Assembly (NCBI GenBank): GCA_937998875.1
Contig: CALLBO010000020.1
Location: 62,001 to 126,000 of the forward strand
DNA length: 64,000 bases
Reading direction: 5' to 3'
DNA from: an uncultured Granulosicoccaceae bacterium
Lineage (GTDB): Bacteria > Pseudomonadota > Gammaproteobacteria > Granulosicoccales > Granulosicoccaceae
Shown here: positions 56,056 through 64,000 of the stretch, in pieces
Layout of the letters: the number at the start of each line of letters is the position of its first letter
Position numbering within the stretch: position 1 is the stretch's first letter
Made by a program: the position numbers and the translations under genes
The notes under the pieces: model-generated
What the model was told of the DNA's origin: nothing
The model's input: the letters and a program-made list of their open reading frames with translations, nothing else
Databases searched by the model: none

Positions 56056-58527
56056 ATGCGGTATTTAGCAAAATCTGCAATCGCCACTTTTACGTTGCTC
56101 ATCTGCAGCACCCTTTTTCCTAACACGGCAATTGCTCAAAGCACCAGCCAAAACGATAGCGCTGAGCCTAAAACTGGCAATTTTGTCTCGGATATCGTCT
56201 CGGCCGCCGAGCAGCGAGGTGTACAGGTAATTATTATCAACAGTGAGTCGCAGGAGGTTAACTCTGAAAACTCCACTCCCGCCGGCAACGGGGTGTGGAC
56301 AGGCGATGACTACGACAATCTTGTTGATTCAATGGTACCCACCAGTGCAACGAACTTCATGAAGGTCCAGACGGGTCTGCTGAATTTTCGCGATCTCTTT
56401 AAAACCAAGATCGAGATGGTGCCGCCTTCGGTTGAAAAAACACTCAACGAAATTAAAAAAAATAGCCCGACAAATACGTTACAGCCCTATGTACGGGTGC
56501 TGTACTGGTCGGTCCTGCTGTTGGCATTCGGTGCCTGGATCGAACGCGAGGTGTATGTTAAGCGCATTCTTGCCCGCTGGCTGGCGCCCAATCTTCGCGA
56601 CAACCCGATTGGCTACCTTGAAAAGGTACCATTGTTAATTAAACGTGCCTTTCTTAGAGTAGTAGGCGTCATCATTTCGATGGTTATCGCGTTTGTGACC
56701 GGTTCACTGTTGTTTCGCGAAGCGCCGACCGAAACCATTCAGTTCACTATCGCTGTTGTATACCTTGGCTACGCCGCCTTTCGCTTACTTCGCATCCTGT
56801 GGCGAATGATTCTGGCACCCTACCTCTGCCAGTATCGTATTCCGCATTTTTCAAATGCCGATGCTGTCCGTCTTTATCATTGGCTGTGGTTCATTTCGGC
56901 GATTAATATTCTTGCCTTGATGATGGGCATCTGGCTATTCGAGGTCGGTGGTAGAAGTGACATTCACGCAGTGCTTTCTTCACTGTTCAGCTTTGTTGTC
57001 GCACTGGCAAATATACTGATGGTGGTTTTCAACCGTAAAGCACTGTCTCGTGCCATCCGCAATGGCCGTCCAATCAATTCAGTAGGTGCAATTACTAAAT
57101 TTGTTTCAAATTTCTGGCTGCTGGCAGCAACGGCTTACTTCGCATTTTCCTGGCTGCAGTTAACCTACCGCGTGGTTCTGAATAAGCCGCTCTCTACACC
57201 ACTGATTGCCGGAGCATACGGAATACTATTGGCAACGATTTGCGTCTATGCACTGGCCAACTTTTTTATTGAACGAGTATCGCTCCGTTCCAACCGTCTC
57301 ATCAGACTCAAGCCCGAGGACGATAAGCCAGAAGGCATGCCGGAAGAAGACGGGTCGAGAGAAGACGGGTCGAGAGAAGACGGGCCTGCCTCTGCAAGCC
57401 CCGGAGAAGACCCACACCCAAGCTACAACAATGACATAAACAACAACGCAGATGACAACCATGCTGTCACCGTAGTATATCAACACCCACTTGCAAGCTA
57501 CGAAGATCTTGCAAGGCATGTGTCGGGAATTCTTGCTGTAGGTGTCGGAATATGGGCTCTGACTCAAACCTGGAATTTCGAAAGTCTCGAAAGATACAGC
57601 AACGTTTTTGAGCGCAGCAAAGATGCATTGGCAATCTTGTTTTTTGGCTACATTATCTACCACATAGTGCGCATCTGGATTGATAACAAAATTCAGGCAG
57701 AAGGAGGAGAAATCTCGCTTGCACCAGGAGATGAGGGCGGCGCTTCAAGCGCCAGCAGGCTGGCAACCCTGTTGCCCTTGTTCCGCAACTTCATGTTAAT
57801 TGTTATTGGTATGTCAGTTTTGTTTAGTGCGCTACTTGAACTTGGTATTAACGTAAGTCCGCTGTTTGCCAGTGCCGGTGTAGTCGGTCTTGCGATTGGC
57901 TTCGGAGCACAGACGCTGGTCCGGGATATCTTTTCTGGTGCATTTTATCTATTTGACGATGCTTTTCGTCGGGGAGAATATGTTGATATCGGTTCTGTCA
58001 AAGGCACAGTAGAGAAAATCTCCGTGCGTTCTTTTCAGCTACGCCATCATCTCGGCCCGCTGCACACCATACCGTTTGGCGAGATCCAGTCTCTGACAAA
58101 CTACTCACGTGATTGGGTAATGATGAAACTGCCATTGCGTTTAACCTATGACACCGATCCCGAACGAGTACGTAAACTGGTCAAAAAACTAGGCCAGCAT
58201 CTCATGACAGATCCGGAGATCGGCGAAACCTTCCTGCAACCACTCAAGTCACAGGGTGTTATTGAAATGCAGGATTCAGCAATGATTGTTCGGGTGAAGT
58301 TTATGACCAAACCGGGTGATCAATGGACCATACGCAAGCGGGTATACCAGGAAATCAGAGACTTGTTCCATCGCGAAGGTATTCAGTTTGCAAATAAGGA
58401 AGTTACGGTTCGTCTTGCAGGCGAGGTACCCGCTAAGCTTGACAGTCAACAAGCCCAAAAAATTGCGGCTGCCGCTGTAGATTTCGACGAGGACGACAGT
58501 CCAGCACCGAGTGGCGATGATCGATGA
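56056..58527 (+). CDS. MscS-family mechanosensitive channel (large type)
   Basis: About 823 residues from ATG 56056, chosen because a signal peptide (MRYLAKSAIATFTLLICSTLF...) starts there; ATG 56023 is an alternative. A periplasmic N-terminal part (about 30-140), several membrane spans, and a C-terminal MscS core with pore helix LFASAGVVGLAIGFGAQTLV (about 610-630) and following beta domain (YVDIGSVKGTVEKISVRS). A charged loop at about 435-475 contains short GSRED-type repeats (57350-57380). Such MscK-like channels protect against osmotic shock. Overlaps the FkbM gene by 4 bp, which links it to the glycan cluster. Confidence 0.88.
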   Translation: MRYLAKSAIATFTLLICSTLFPNTAIAQSTSQNDSAEPKTGNFVSDIVSAAEQRGVQVIIINSESQEVNSENSTPAGNGVWTGDDYDNLVDSMVPTSATNFMKVQTGLLNFRDLFKTKIEMVPPSVEKTLNEIKKNSPTNTLQPYVRVLYWSVLLLAFGAWIEREVYVKRILARWLAPNLRDNPIGYLEKVPLLIKRAFLRVVGVIISMVIAFVTGSLLFREAPTETIQFTIAVVYLGYAAFRLLRILWRMILAPYLCQYRIPHFSNADAVRLYHWLWFISAINILALMMGIWLFEVGGRSDIHAVLSSLFSFVVALANILMVVFNRKALSRAIRNGRPINSVGAITKFVSNFWLLAATAYFAFSWLQLTYRVVLNKPLSTPLIAGAYGILLATICVYALANFFIERVSLRSNRLIRLKPEDDKPEGMPEEDGSREDGSREDGPASASPGEDPHPSYNNDINNNADDNHAVTVVYQHPLASYEDLARHVSGILAVGVGIWALTQTWNFESLERYSNVFERSKDALAILFFGYIIYHIVRIWIDNKIQAEGGEISLAPGDEGGASSASRLATLLPLFRNFMLIVIGMSVLFSALLELGINVSPLFASAGVVGLAIGFGAQTLVRDIFSGAFYLFDDAFRRGEYVDIGSVKGTVEKISVRSFQLRHHLGPLHTIPFGEIQSLTNYSRDWVMMKLPLRLTYDTDPERVRKLVKKLGQHLMTDPEIGETFLQPLKSQGVIEMQDSAMIVRVKFMTKPGDQWTIRKRVYQEIRDLFHREGIQFANKEVTVRLAGEVPAKLDSQQAQKIAAAAVDFDEDDSPAPSGDDR

Positions 58528-59348
58528 TCACCAACCCTTATACAAGCGTTGAGGATTTCAGCAGCACTACCGATCGCATTCATCGCGCTGGTATACAGCG
58601 ATACGGCAAAACCTACAAGCAACACTCACATGTTGCGCTAATTTCTGCTTTCTTCAAAATCATTGACCAACACAACGTCACCACGCTGCTTGAAATTGGT
58701 GCTTTTCAGGCAGAGATATCACGCCGGTTTGTTAGCCAACAGCCAGAAGGGTATGCACTTGCAGTTGAAGCAAACCCCTACAATTATGAAAAATTTAAAC
58801 CCTCACTCACTGAAGCCCGCGTGCTCTACCACCATGCGGCCGTACTGGACCGTGAAGGCCCATGCGATCTCCAGCTGCAGGTGACTGATGTTGACAGCAG
58901 GAATGGTTTTATTCGCGGTAACAACTCGCTACTTAAAAGTGATGCACGGCCAGACACACGTAATGAAACAGTACCAGGTACTACGCTCGATGCATTGGTT
59001 TCAAGCTATGTGGTGTCAAAGTCATTCCCGAATCCTGCACTAACCCATCCAGTACTATGGATTGATGTAGAAGGAGCGCTGGATCTTGTGATCAAGGGCG
59101 GTGAGCAGACTGTTAAAAATAGCCTGATGATATTTGCTGAAGTAGAAATCGAACGATTGTGGAATGATCAGGCGATATTTCCGGAGATTGCGACCCAGTT
59201 AAACGAGCTGGGATTTTTTCCTTTCCTGCGTGATTGTGAATACGAACCTGAGCAATTCAACGTGATATTTGCCAATCGTCGACTGATCGAAACGCCAGTA
59301 CTAAAAGAAGTCGCAGCAGCATTTTACGATGAACTGCAGCCAGATTGA
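58524..59348 (+). CDS. FkbM-family methyltransferase
   Basis: 274 residues. SAM-binding region: TTLLEIGAFQAEISRRFVSQ then AVEANPYNYEKFKP, and the family signature VLWIDVEGALDLVIKGGEQT with FAEVEIERLW (about 180-215). FkbM proteins O-methylate sugars or polyketides. ATGA overlap with the channel gene upstream. Confidence 0.87.
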   Translation: MITNPYTSVEDFSSTTDRIHRAGIQRYGKTYKQHSHVALISAFFKIIDQHNVTTLLEIGAFQAEISRRFVSQQPEGYALAVEANPYNYEKFKPSLTEARVLYHHAAVLDREGPCDLQLQVTDVDSRNGFIRGNNSLLKSDARPDTRNETVPGTTLDALVSSYVVSKSFPNPALTHPVLWIDVEGALDLVIKGGEQTVKNSLMIFAEVEIERLWNDQAIFPEIATQLNELGFFPFLRDCEYEPEQFNVIFANRRLIETPVLKEVAAAFYDELQPD

Positions 59349-59395
59349 AATCCCACTAATCTGTAGATATATATACGTACAAGATTATCTGAACT

Positions 59396-60262
59396 CTAGT
59401 CGAGTTTCATATCAAGCAATTGTAGTTCACTATACAAATGGTCAACTTCATACGGCTCAACTCTTTCTGACTTAAAGTAGCGCGGTACCGGCAACTCTGC
59501 ACGAGTCGCATCAGTGGAATCTGATACAAAGCGCCCGTCTGCGGCTAGTACCGATGGGATATCCGGCAATAAAGCATCTGCAATCATCGGTGCGTGAGCG
59601 GAAAAGTGTTTGTAGTCAGTCGCATACATCAGGTCATACCAGGTAATATGCTCGGCTTTTCTTTTGATAGAAAAAAACAGCAGATTGTTACACCCGTCTG
59701 CGGGCAATAGAACAGGAGTTAACGGTTGGGAAGACATATCGTTGAGTATGACTTGCTCATGTGTTGGAACCATGTCTTTAATTGCTGTTACATCAGTGAC
59801 CAGATTGTGTGATCGAGATGATTGTTTTTTCCATACATAACGATGATCCTCCAAAACACGCAATCCCACTGAATCCTGTATTGCCAATGGTTTGGGTGAG
59901 TTTGTCAGCGTGGCATACGTCATAGTCGGATCAGCAATCGCTGCAGCCAGCATATCTCGCCCTAACCCCATGCCGCGTAAAGAACGATCGAGATACCAGG
60001 AGCTCATACTAACCATGCGCACCGTTCTGTATCCGGTTTGTGCATTACCGAGCACACGATCCGAATATACCATGCCACAAAAACCCAATACCTCACCATC
60101 ACAGTCCACTAATTGACCAAAGTCAGGCTTGTCCTCAAGCCACTTGTAAGTCATCAGGTTACGCCAACGCTCAGGAGGAATTTTCGAATTCATTTTTCGA
60201 TGGAGCAAGTCGCAAATACCCTCAATATCTGACTCGTTGGCAGAACGTACATATGCATTCAT
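59396..60262 (-). CDS. GNAT-family acyltransferase
   Basis: 288 residues, longer than a simple GNAT. N-terminal MNAYVRSANESDIEGICDLL and SSWYLDRSLRGMGLGRDML (about 95-113, acetyl-CoA loop G-x-G), then a region with TYATLTNSPKPLAIQDSVGL. The C-terminal 110 residues are of unknown character. Overlaps the deacetylase-like gene by 4 bp, so the two may act in acyl removal and addition on the same glycan. Inference only. Confidence 0.72.
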   Translation of the reverse strand: MNAYVRSANESDIEGICDLLHRKMNSKIPPERWRNLMTYKWLEDKPDFGQLVDCDGEVLGFCGMVYSDRVLGNAQTGYRTVRMVSMSSWYLDRSLRGMGLGRDMLAAAIADPTMTYATLTNSPKPLAIQDSVGLRVLEDHRYVWKKQSSRSHNLVTDVTAIKDMVPTHEQVILNDMSSQPLTPVLLPADGCNNLLFFSIKRKAEHITWYDLMYATDYKHFSAHAPMIADALLPDIPSVLAADGRFVSDSTDATRAELPVPRYFKSERVEPYEVDHLYSELQLLDMKLD

Positions 60263-61041
60263 AAGTTGTCACCGAAAAGTGCAGCGACATCATCCTGCCA
60301 ACGCGCCGCGGGATGGTCATTGATGTGCCTGACCAATTTTTCACTAAACGCCCAACCGTCATCATCCAGATCAAGATGGTGGGTCAGGTAACCGGTTGGT
60401 TCATTGACATCAACTGCACCGCTGCGCCGATTGTGTAAATGCTCGACCAACTGATTAATGGTCTTGCGCTCACCTTTGAAAACAGCACCCGTTTTCCATC
60501 GAATAAGATCACAGTGGGCATTCACAATTACGAAATCGGAGCGCCCAGTTCCTGACGGCGTGTCGGCCTGTCTGGGGCCAAAGCCGGAGACACCGAGATA
60601 TCCTCTTGCAGCAACCGATGAATACAACGCCGGGTCCATATGATTCCACGGAGGTACAATGACCGGAATAAAATCGTCCACCAGAAGCTTTGCCAGAAGT
60701 TCGCGACCACAATCAAGATCATCGAGCACTGCTTGTTCACCACGATGCAGACCCAACTCCCACGCTCCAAGACCCAGTCCGCGACCTGCGTGGTTGACAT
60801 GGGCATAACCGTGCTGCGCCACTTTAACGTGCGATGCGTCGCTAACAGATTTCGCTAATCCGTCTTCTGCATGAGAGGGAATAACCGCCAACAGCAAACC
60901 TGTGGTTTCAGTGATCGATATCAACCGATCTAGCCTGGCTCCGGCAGCAATGGCGTCATCATCGCGCCACCAGAGATCAGCGACTTTATCACTGGCCGCC
61001 CAGGCATCAAGTTCAGCGTTAAGTGTTTGCCAGGGGTCCAT
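60259..61041 (-). CDS. Polysaccharide deacetylase-like protein
   Basis: 260 residues. Motifs: LWWRDDDAIAAG (Asp pair, about 24-35), AQHGYAHVNHAG (His pair, about 76-87), and IVPPWNHMDP (about 127-136). Same RDDD/PPWN pattern as the protein at 49653, so they belong to one subfamily. Overlaps the acyltransferase gene by 4 bp downstream. Confidence 0.8.
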   Translation of the reverse strand: MDPWQTLNAELDAWAASDKVADLWWRDDDAIAAGARLDRLISITETTGLLLAVIPSHAEDGLAKSVSDASHVKVAQHGYAHVNHAGRGLGLGAWELGLHRGEQAVLDDLDCGRELLAKLLVDDFIPVIVPPWNHMDPALYSSVAARGYLGVSGFGPRQADTPSGTGRSDFVIVNAHCDLIRWKTGAVFKGERKTINQLVEHLHNRRSGAVDVNEPTGYLTHHLDLDDDGWAFSEKLVRHINDHPAARWQDDVAALFGDNL

Positions 61042-61156
61042 GATTGCCCATACCGTAATCGTAATTACTATGTTTCGCCATGATGGTTGTTAGGACAGCT
61101 GATAACAAAAACCGGCTGCCACACGTCTTAGCTCTCAACATAACCTGAAGAAAACG

Positions 61157-62311
61157 CTACGTTTGATAAGGATCAAGTGAATCCCTTAAACCATCGCCAA
61201 GAAAATTAAACGCTAGCACAACAAGTATGATCGGGATCATCGGGATTGCTGTCCATGGATAGATTTCGATCGCAGCCAGGTTTTGTGCATCATTCAACAT
61301 CACTCCCCAACTCACGGCAGGTGCACGCAGACCAAGACCCAGAAACGACAATGCGGTTTCACCAAGAATCATAGCGGGGATCGATAACATGGCGCTGGCA
61401 ATCAGGTGACTTGAAAAGTTGGGCAGCATGTGACGGGTGATAATACGTGATGGTTTGGCACCCATCATTTCCGCGGCCTGCACATAGTCTTCTTCACGCA
61501 GACTTAAAAATTTGGCTCTGACAGCACGCGCCAACCCCGGCCAGTCCAACAGCCCGAGAATAATGGATATGATAAAAAATACCGCTACCGGCCCCCAGTG
61601 TGACGGTACAGCGGCTGACAACGCGAGCCACAATGGCAGCTCGGGTAGTGATCTTAGTACTTCAATCAATCGTTGAATCGTCCAGTCAATCCGACCACCA
61701 AAATAGCCGGCAAGACTACCAAAGCCGATACCGAGAAAAAACGACACGCAAATACCTATAAGGCCAACAGTCAGGGACAATTGCGCACCATATAAAATTC
61801 TTGAAAACACATCGCGCCCAAGGCGATCAGAGCCGAACAAAAATACCGTTGTCTCATCGGTAGCGCAAAAGAGATGTGTAGTTGATCTAATCAGGCCAAA
61901 CAAACGATATTCACTTCCCTCGCAAAAAAAGGCTAACTTAGCAGGCTTGGTGGTGTCCTGTTCGTACGTCCAACGGAAATTCTCAAGGTCGGCGATCGCA
62001 TTGGTCTTGTAAACATGCGGTCCTATAAATTCGCCATTGTGCATAAATGAAATAGACTGCGGCGGTGCATAGAGATGATCAGCGTCTCTTTCTTTTGCTG
62101 TATAAGGCGCTATAAATCCGGCAAATGGCAGCATCAAATATGACAACAGCAGGAAAATACCCGAGATCAATCCAAGTTTGTGTTTTTTAAAGCGACGCCA
62201 GATCAGTACCCAGCCAGGTGCATCGAGTTCGGGATGATCAAGTTGAAGCGCTTTGTCATCAGGGCTATACGGCGCATCATCGATATAGCGCCCGTCTGGT
62301 AGCGTACTCAT
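61157..62311 (-). CDS. Peptide/microcin-C-type ABC transporter permease (YejE/DppC type)
   Basis: 384 residues. Starts with a basic cytoplasmic tail, first span at about residues 46-70, a large periplasmic segment (about 70-165), and membrane spans with the EAA loop EMMGAKPSRIITRHMLPNFS (about 285-304). It ends GDGLRDSLDPYQ, the usual DppC-family end. Overlaps its partner by 4 bp (ATGA). Substrate unknown; YejE relatives import oligopeptides and microcin C. Confidence 0.9.
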   Translation of the reverse strand: MSTLPDGRYIDDAPYSPDDKALQLDHPELDAPGWVLIWRRFKKHKLGLISGIFLLLSYLMLPFAGFIAPYTAKERDADHLYAPPQSISFMHNGEFIGPHVYKTNAIADLENFRWTYEQDTTKPAKLAFFCEGSEYRLFGLIRSTTHLFCATDETTVFLFGSDRLGRDVFSRILYGAQLSLTVGLIGICVSFFLGIGFGSLAGYFGGRIDWTIQRLIEVLRSLPELPLWLALSAAVPSHWGPVAVFFIISIILGLLDWPGLARAVRAKFLSLREEDYVQAAEMMGAKPSRIITRHMLPNFSSHLIASAMLSIPAMILGETALSFLGLGLRAPAVSWGVMLNDAQNLAAIEIYPWTAIPMIPIILVVLAFNFLGDGLRDSLDPYQT

Positions 62312-63336
62312 CTTTGGCGCGCATCAAATCTGATTCGCGGATCGAGCAACACAAGCAAGAGATCGGACACCATTGTGCCAATCAGTGTTAGCGCTGCTAC
62401 AAACAGCAGAACGAAGCCGGCAAGAAATTGATCCTGTGACTTCAATGCAGCAAGCAAAGCAGGGCCAATCGTCTGTAAACCCAATACAACAGACACCAAT
62501 ACCGAGCCCGAGATTAGCGAGGGAATCAAATTACCAATATCAGCAACAAACGGATTGAAGGCCACTCGTAATGGATACTTTGCCAGTAGTTTTACCGGCG
62601 GCACACCCTTTGCCAACGCAGTGGTTACATAGGGTTTATTCAGTTCGTCAAGCATGTTAGCGCGCAACCTCTGCATCATTGCTGCCGCACCGGCGGTACC
62701 AATTACAAAGGTAGGTACAATCAAATGCAGCAGGACCGACTTGATTTTTTCAAAGCTCATCGGCTGCCCTTCGAATTCCGGCGCCATTAGTCCGCCGATA
62801 GGCAGGTTAAAATACTTGTTGCCGTAATAGAAAAGTATAAGCGCCAACAGAAAATTGGGCGTTGCCAAACCCAGGTATCCGACGAAAGACGATACATAGT
62901 CGATCCAGGTACGAGACTTCGCTGCCGCCAACACGCCCAGCGGCAGAGCCACCATATACACAAACAACACAGCAACAAGGTTGACCAGAATTGTCATCCA
63001 CATGGCGCTACCGACCACTTCTGATACTGGCTTATTAAATTCAAATGACCAGCCAAAATCACCTTGCAGAATGCCGGAAAAGCCATGCGGCCCAGGCCAC
63101 GCACCGAGCCAGATTAAGTATTGTTCCGGCAGTGGCCGATCAAGGGCGTACTCTTCACGCAGGAACTCGGCCTTGGCAACACCCGATTCCTGACCAGTAG
63201 AACGCAACTCCGCAATCTGGTTACTAAGATAGTCGCCAGGGGGTAGATTGATAATTAAAAAAATTAGCGCTGACACCATCAGCAGCGTCAGCAGCATGGT
63301 CGCCATACGACGCACTGCAAATTTAAAAATACCCAT
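62308..63336 (-). CDS. Peptide/microcin-C-type ABC transporter permease (YejB/DppB type)
   Basis: 342 residues. Spans at about 12-34, 102-125, and four more; the periplasmic loop has NQIAELRSTGQESG at about 37-50 and PLPEQYLIWLGAWP. EAA-type loop TALAKGVPPVKLLAKYPLRV. No binding-protein gene lies directly upstream within the window, unlike the usual YejA-YejB-YejE order, and the ATPase must be elsewhere. RBS GAGAACTG is close to the ATG. Confidence 0.9.
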   Translation of the reverse strand: MGIFKFAVRRMATMLLTLLMVSALIFLIINLPPGDYLSNQIAELRSTGQESGVAKAEFLREEYALDRPLPEQYLIWLGAWPGPHGFSGILQGDFGWSFEFNKPVSEVVGSAMWMTILVNLVAVLFVYMVALPLGVLAAAKSRTWIDYVSSFVGYLGLATPNFLLALILFYYGNKYFNLPIGGLMAPEFEGQPMSFEKIKSVLLHLIVPTFVIGTAGAAAMMQRLRANMLDELNKPYVTTALAKGVPPVKLLAKYPLRVAFNPFVADIGNLIPSLISGSVLVSVVLGLQTIGPALLAALKSQDQFLAGFVLLFVAALTLIGTMVSDLLLVLLDPRIRFDARQR

Positions 63337-64000
63337 CAGTTCTCAGTGTTCCAGCCGCCCATTCACAATAACCCAGCTAAAACGGTCGGCGTTGGAATTT
63401 TCAAAGATTCGTGCAAAAGAACCTGCCACTAACTGCTACTTGACTTCGGCATAGACCAGCTACCCCCGGATCCGGTTTAAAATTTTACTGTCGCGTGACA
63501 TCCGAACAGTTCCCTTTGCTCCCACCCTGTAGAAAGATTATACCGAACCGCAAAACCGTGCTGGGGAACCAGGCGTAAGGCAACATCGCCCGGTCCTGAG
63601 TTTACCAGAGGCCACTCTTGACTGACAGCAACGTCGCCGGCACCTCGGCTTCCAGAAGCAATACCCTGTAGTGCTCGATGGGGAATACCTGTTTGACAAA
63701 ATCGCAGGAGAGCGAAGCGAGGAAAGGGTTTGAGTTTAATCAGGGCAAGATCGTTAGTATCGCAGGAACCACTTATCCCAGAGAGGAAGCAACGCCTGTG
63801 CTCGCCATTCTAAAAAACCGCGCCGGAAAGGTTAAATCAAGACTCAACTATTATGTATTTCGATCACCCCGACGAGACATACAAATCGATGTTCGTTATC
63901 CAATACTACGCTCAGGCCGTTTCATGGCACCATACCCATTGGAGCGTTAACTGAATCGTGACTCGGCAGTTAACTTAAAACAATCGGGTTTACCATACCG
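63337..64000. other. Right-edge stretch with no confident gene
   Basis: Two weak frames: a plus-strand frame 63678-63950 (90 residues, no family or ribosome-binding site) and, on the minus strand, an open frame from about 63806 down to 63477 lacking a usual start codon, whose product includes NDLALIKLKPFPRFALLR. The latter recalls the D-[IL]-A-L-[IL]-K-L motif of trypsin-like proteases, but the match is too short to call. It could be the 3' end of a decayed gene. The expected binding-protein gene of the permeases is not here. Confidence 0.3.

Noticed and set aside
63477-63806. Minus-strand open frame with NDLALIKL, like the Asp motif of trypsin-like proteases
   Set aside because: No standard start codon, and the remaining catalytic motifs (GDSGGP, TAAHC) are not visible. 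A decayed fragment at best.
63678-63950. Plus-strand 90-residue frame at the right edge
   Set aside because: No family or ribosome-binding site, and it overlaps the minus-strand frame; not supported.

Overview
The window is about 64 kb of gene-dense bacterial chromosome with intermediate GC content. Its housekeeping genes (PpsA with PpsR, B-family DNA polymerase II, DNA topoisomerase III, a YebE-type DUF533 protein, DksA/TraR zinc-finger, lipoproteins with lipoboxes, MscS-type channel) point to a Gram-negative proteobacterium, most likely a marine gammaproteobacterium. The polyol ABC transporter and some metabolic genes are of a type often shared with alphaproteobacteria. No rRNA, tRNA, CRISPR array or complete mobile element was recognised.

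Layout: (1) 1-13.6 kb, carbon metabolism: a polyol/sugar-alcohol ABC transporter (binding protein and two permeases, the last cut by the left edge), a TauD/TfdA dioxygenase, a VOC protein, a 3-hydroxyisobutyrate-dehydrogenase-like reductase, an acetolactate-synthase-like TPP enzyme, topoisomerase III, two SnoaL-like proteins, a DUF302 protein and aldose 1-epimerase. (2) 13.7-27.6 kb: a fused indolepyruvate ferredoxin oxidoreductase, a membrane-anchored beta-lactamase-fold hydrolase, an overlapping pair of DNA repair genes (FAN1-like VRR-NUC nuclease and a nuclease-XPD helicase), a DUF1127 protein, a coiled-coil protein and DNA polymerase II. (3) 27.7-36.3 kb, accessory: a secreted protein plus lipoprotein that together look like a split, divergent copper amine oxidase; then small stress and regulatory genes; then a three-gene locus with a lipoprotein cytochrome carrying dozens of Cys in Asn-Pro-Cys repeats, a formylglycine-generating-enzyme (FGE/SUMF1) family protein and a His-rich protein of unknown function. 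(4) 36.7-41.2 kb: an M48 peptidase fused to a TerB-like domain, and a phosphorelay cluster with two stand-alone receivers, a hybrid kinase and a tiny histidine-phosphotransfer-like protein. (5) 41.3-46.5 kb: ppsA/ppsR, a UDP-glucuronate epimerase-like enzyme and a DUF1796 protein. (6) 46.6-61 kb: a surface-glycan cluster with four glycosyltransferases, two deacetylase-like proteins, a FkbH-like HAD protein, methyltransferases, a GNAT enzyme and an MscS channel. (7) 61.1-63.3 kb: two peptide/microcin-C-type ABC permeases.

The most interesting locus is 33.7-36.2 kb. The Cys-x-Pro core recognised by formylglycine-generating enzymes occurs about ten times or more in the repeat lipoprotein, and the very next gene encodes an FGE-family protein. 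The FGE reading frame overlaps the repeat gene and runs through a perfect intrinsic terminator, whose hairpin and T-tract encode part of the apparent signal peptide. A second notable system is the split amine-oxidase-like pair at 27.7-30.3 kb. All functional statements are from reading motifs by eye; no database search was run.
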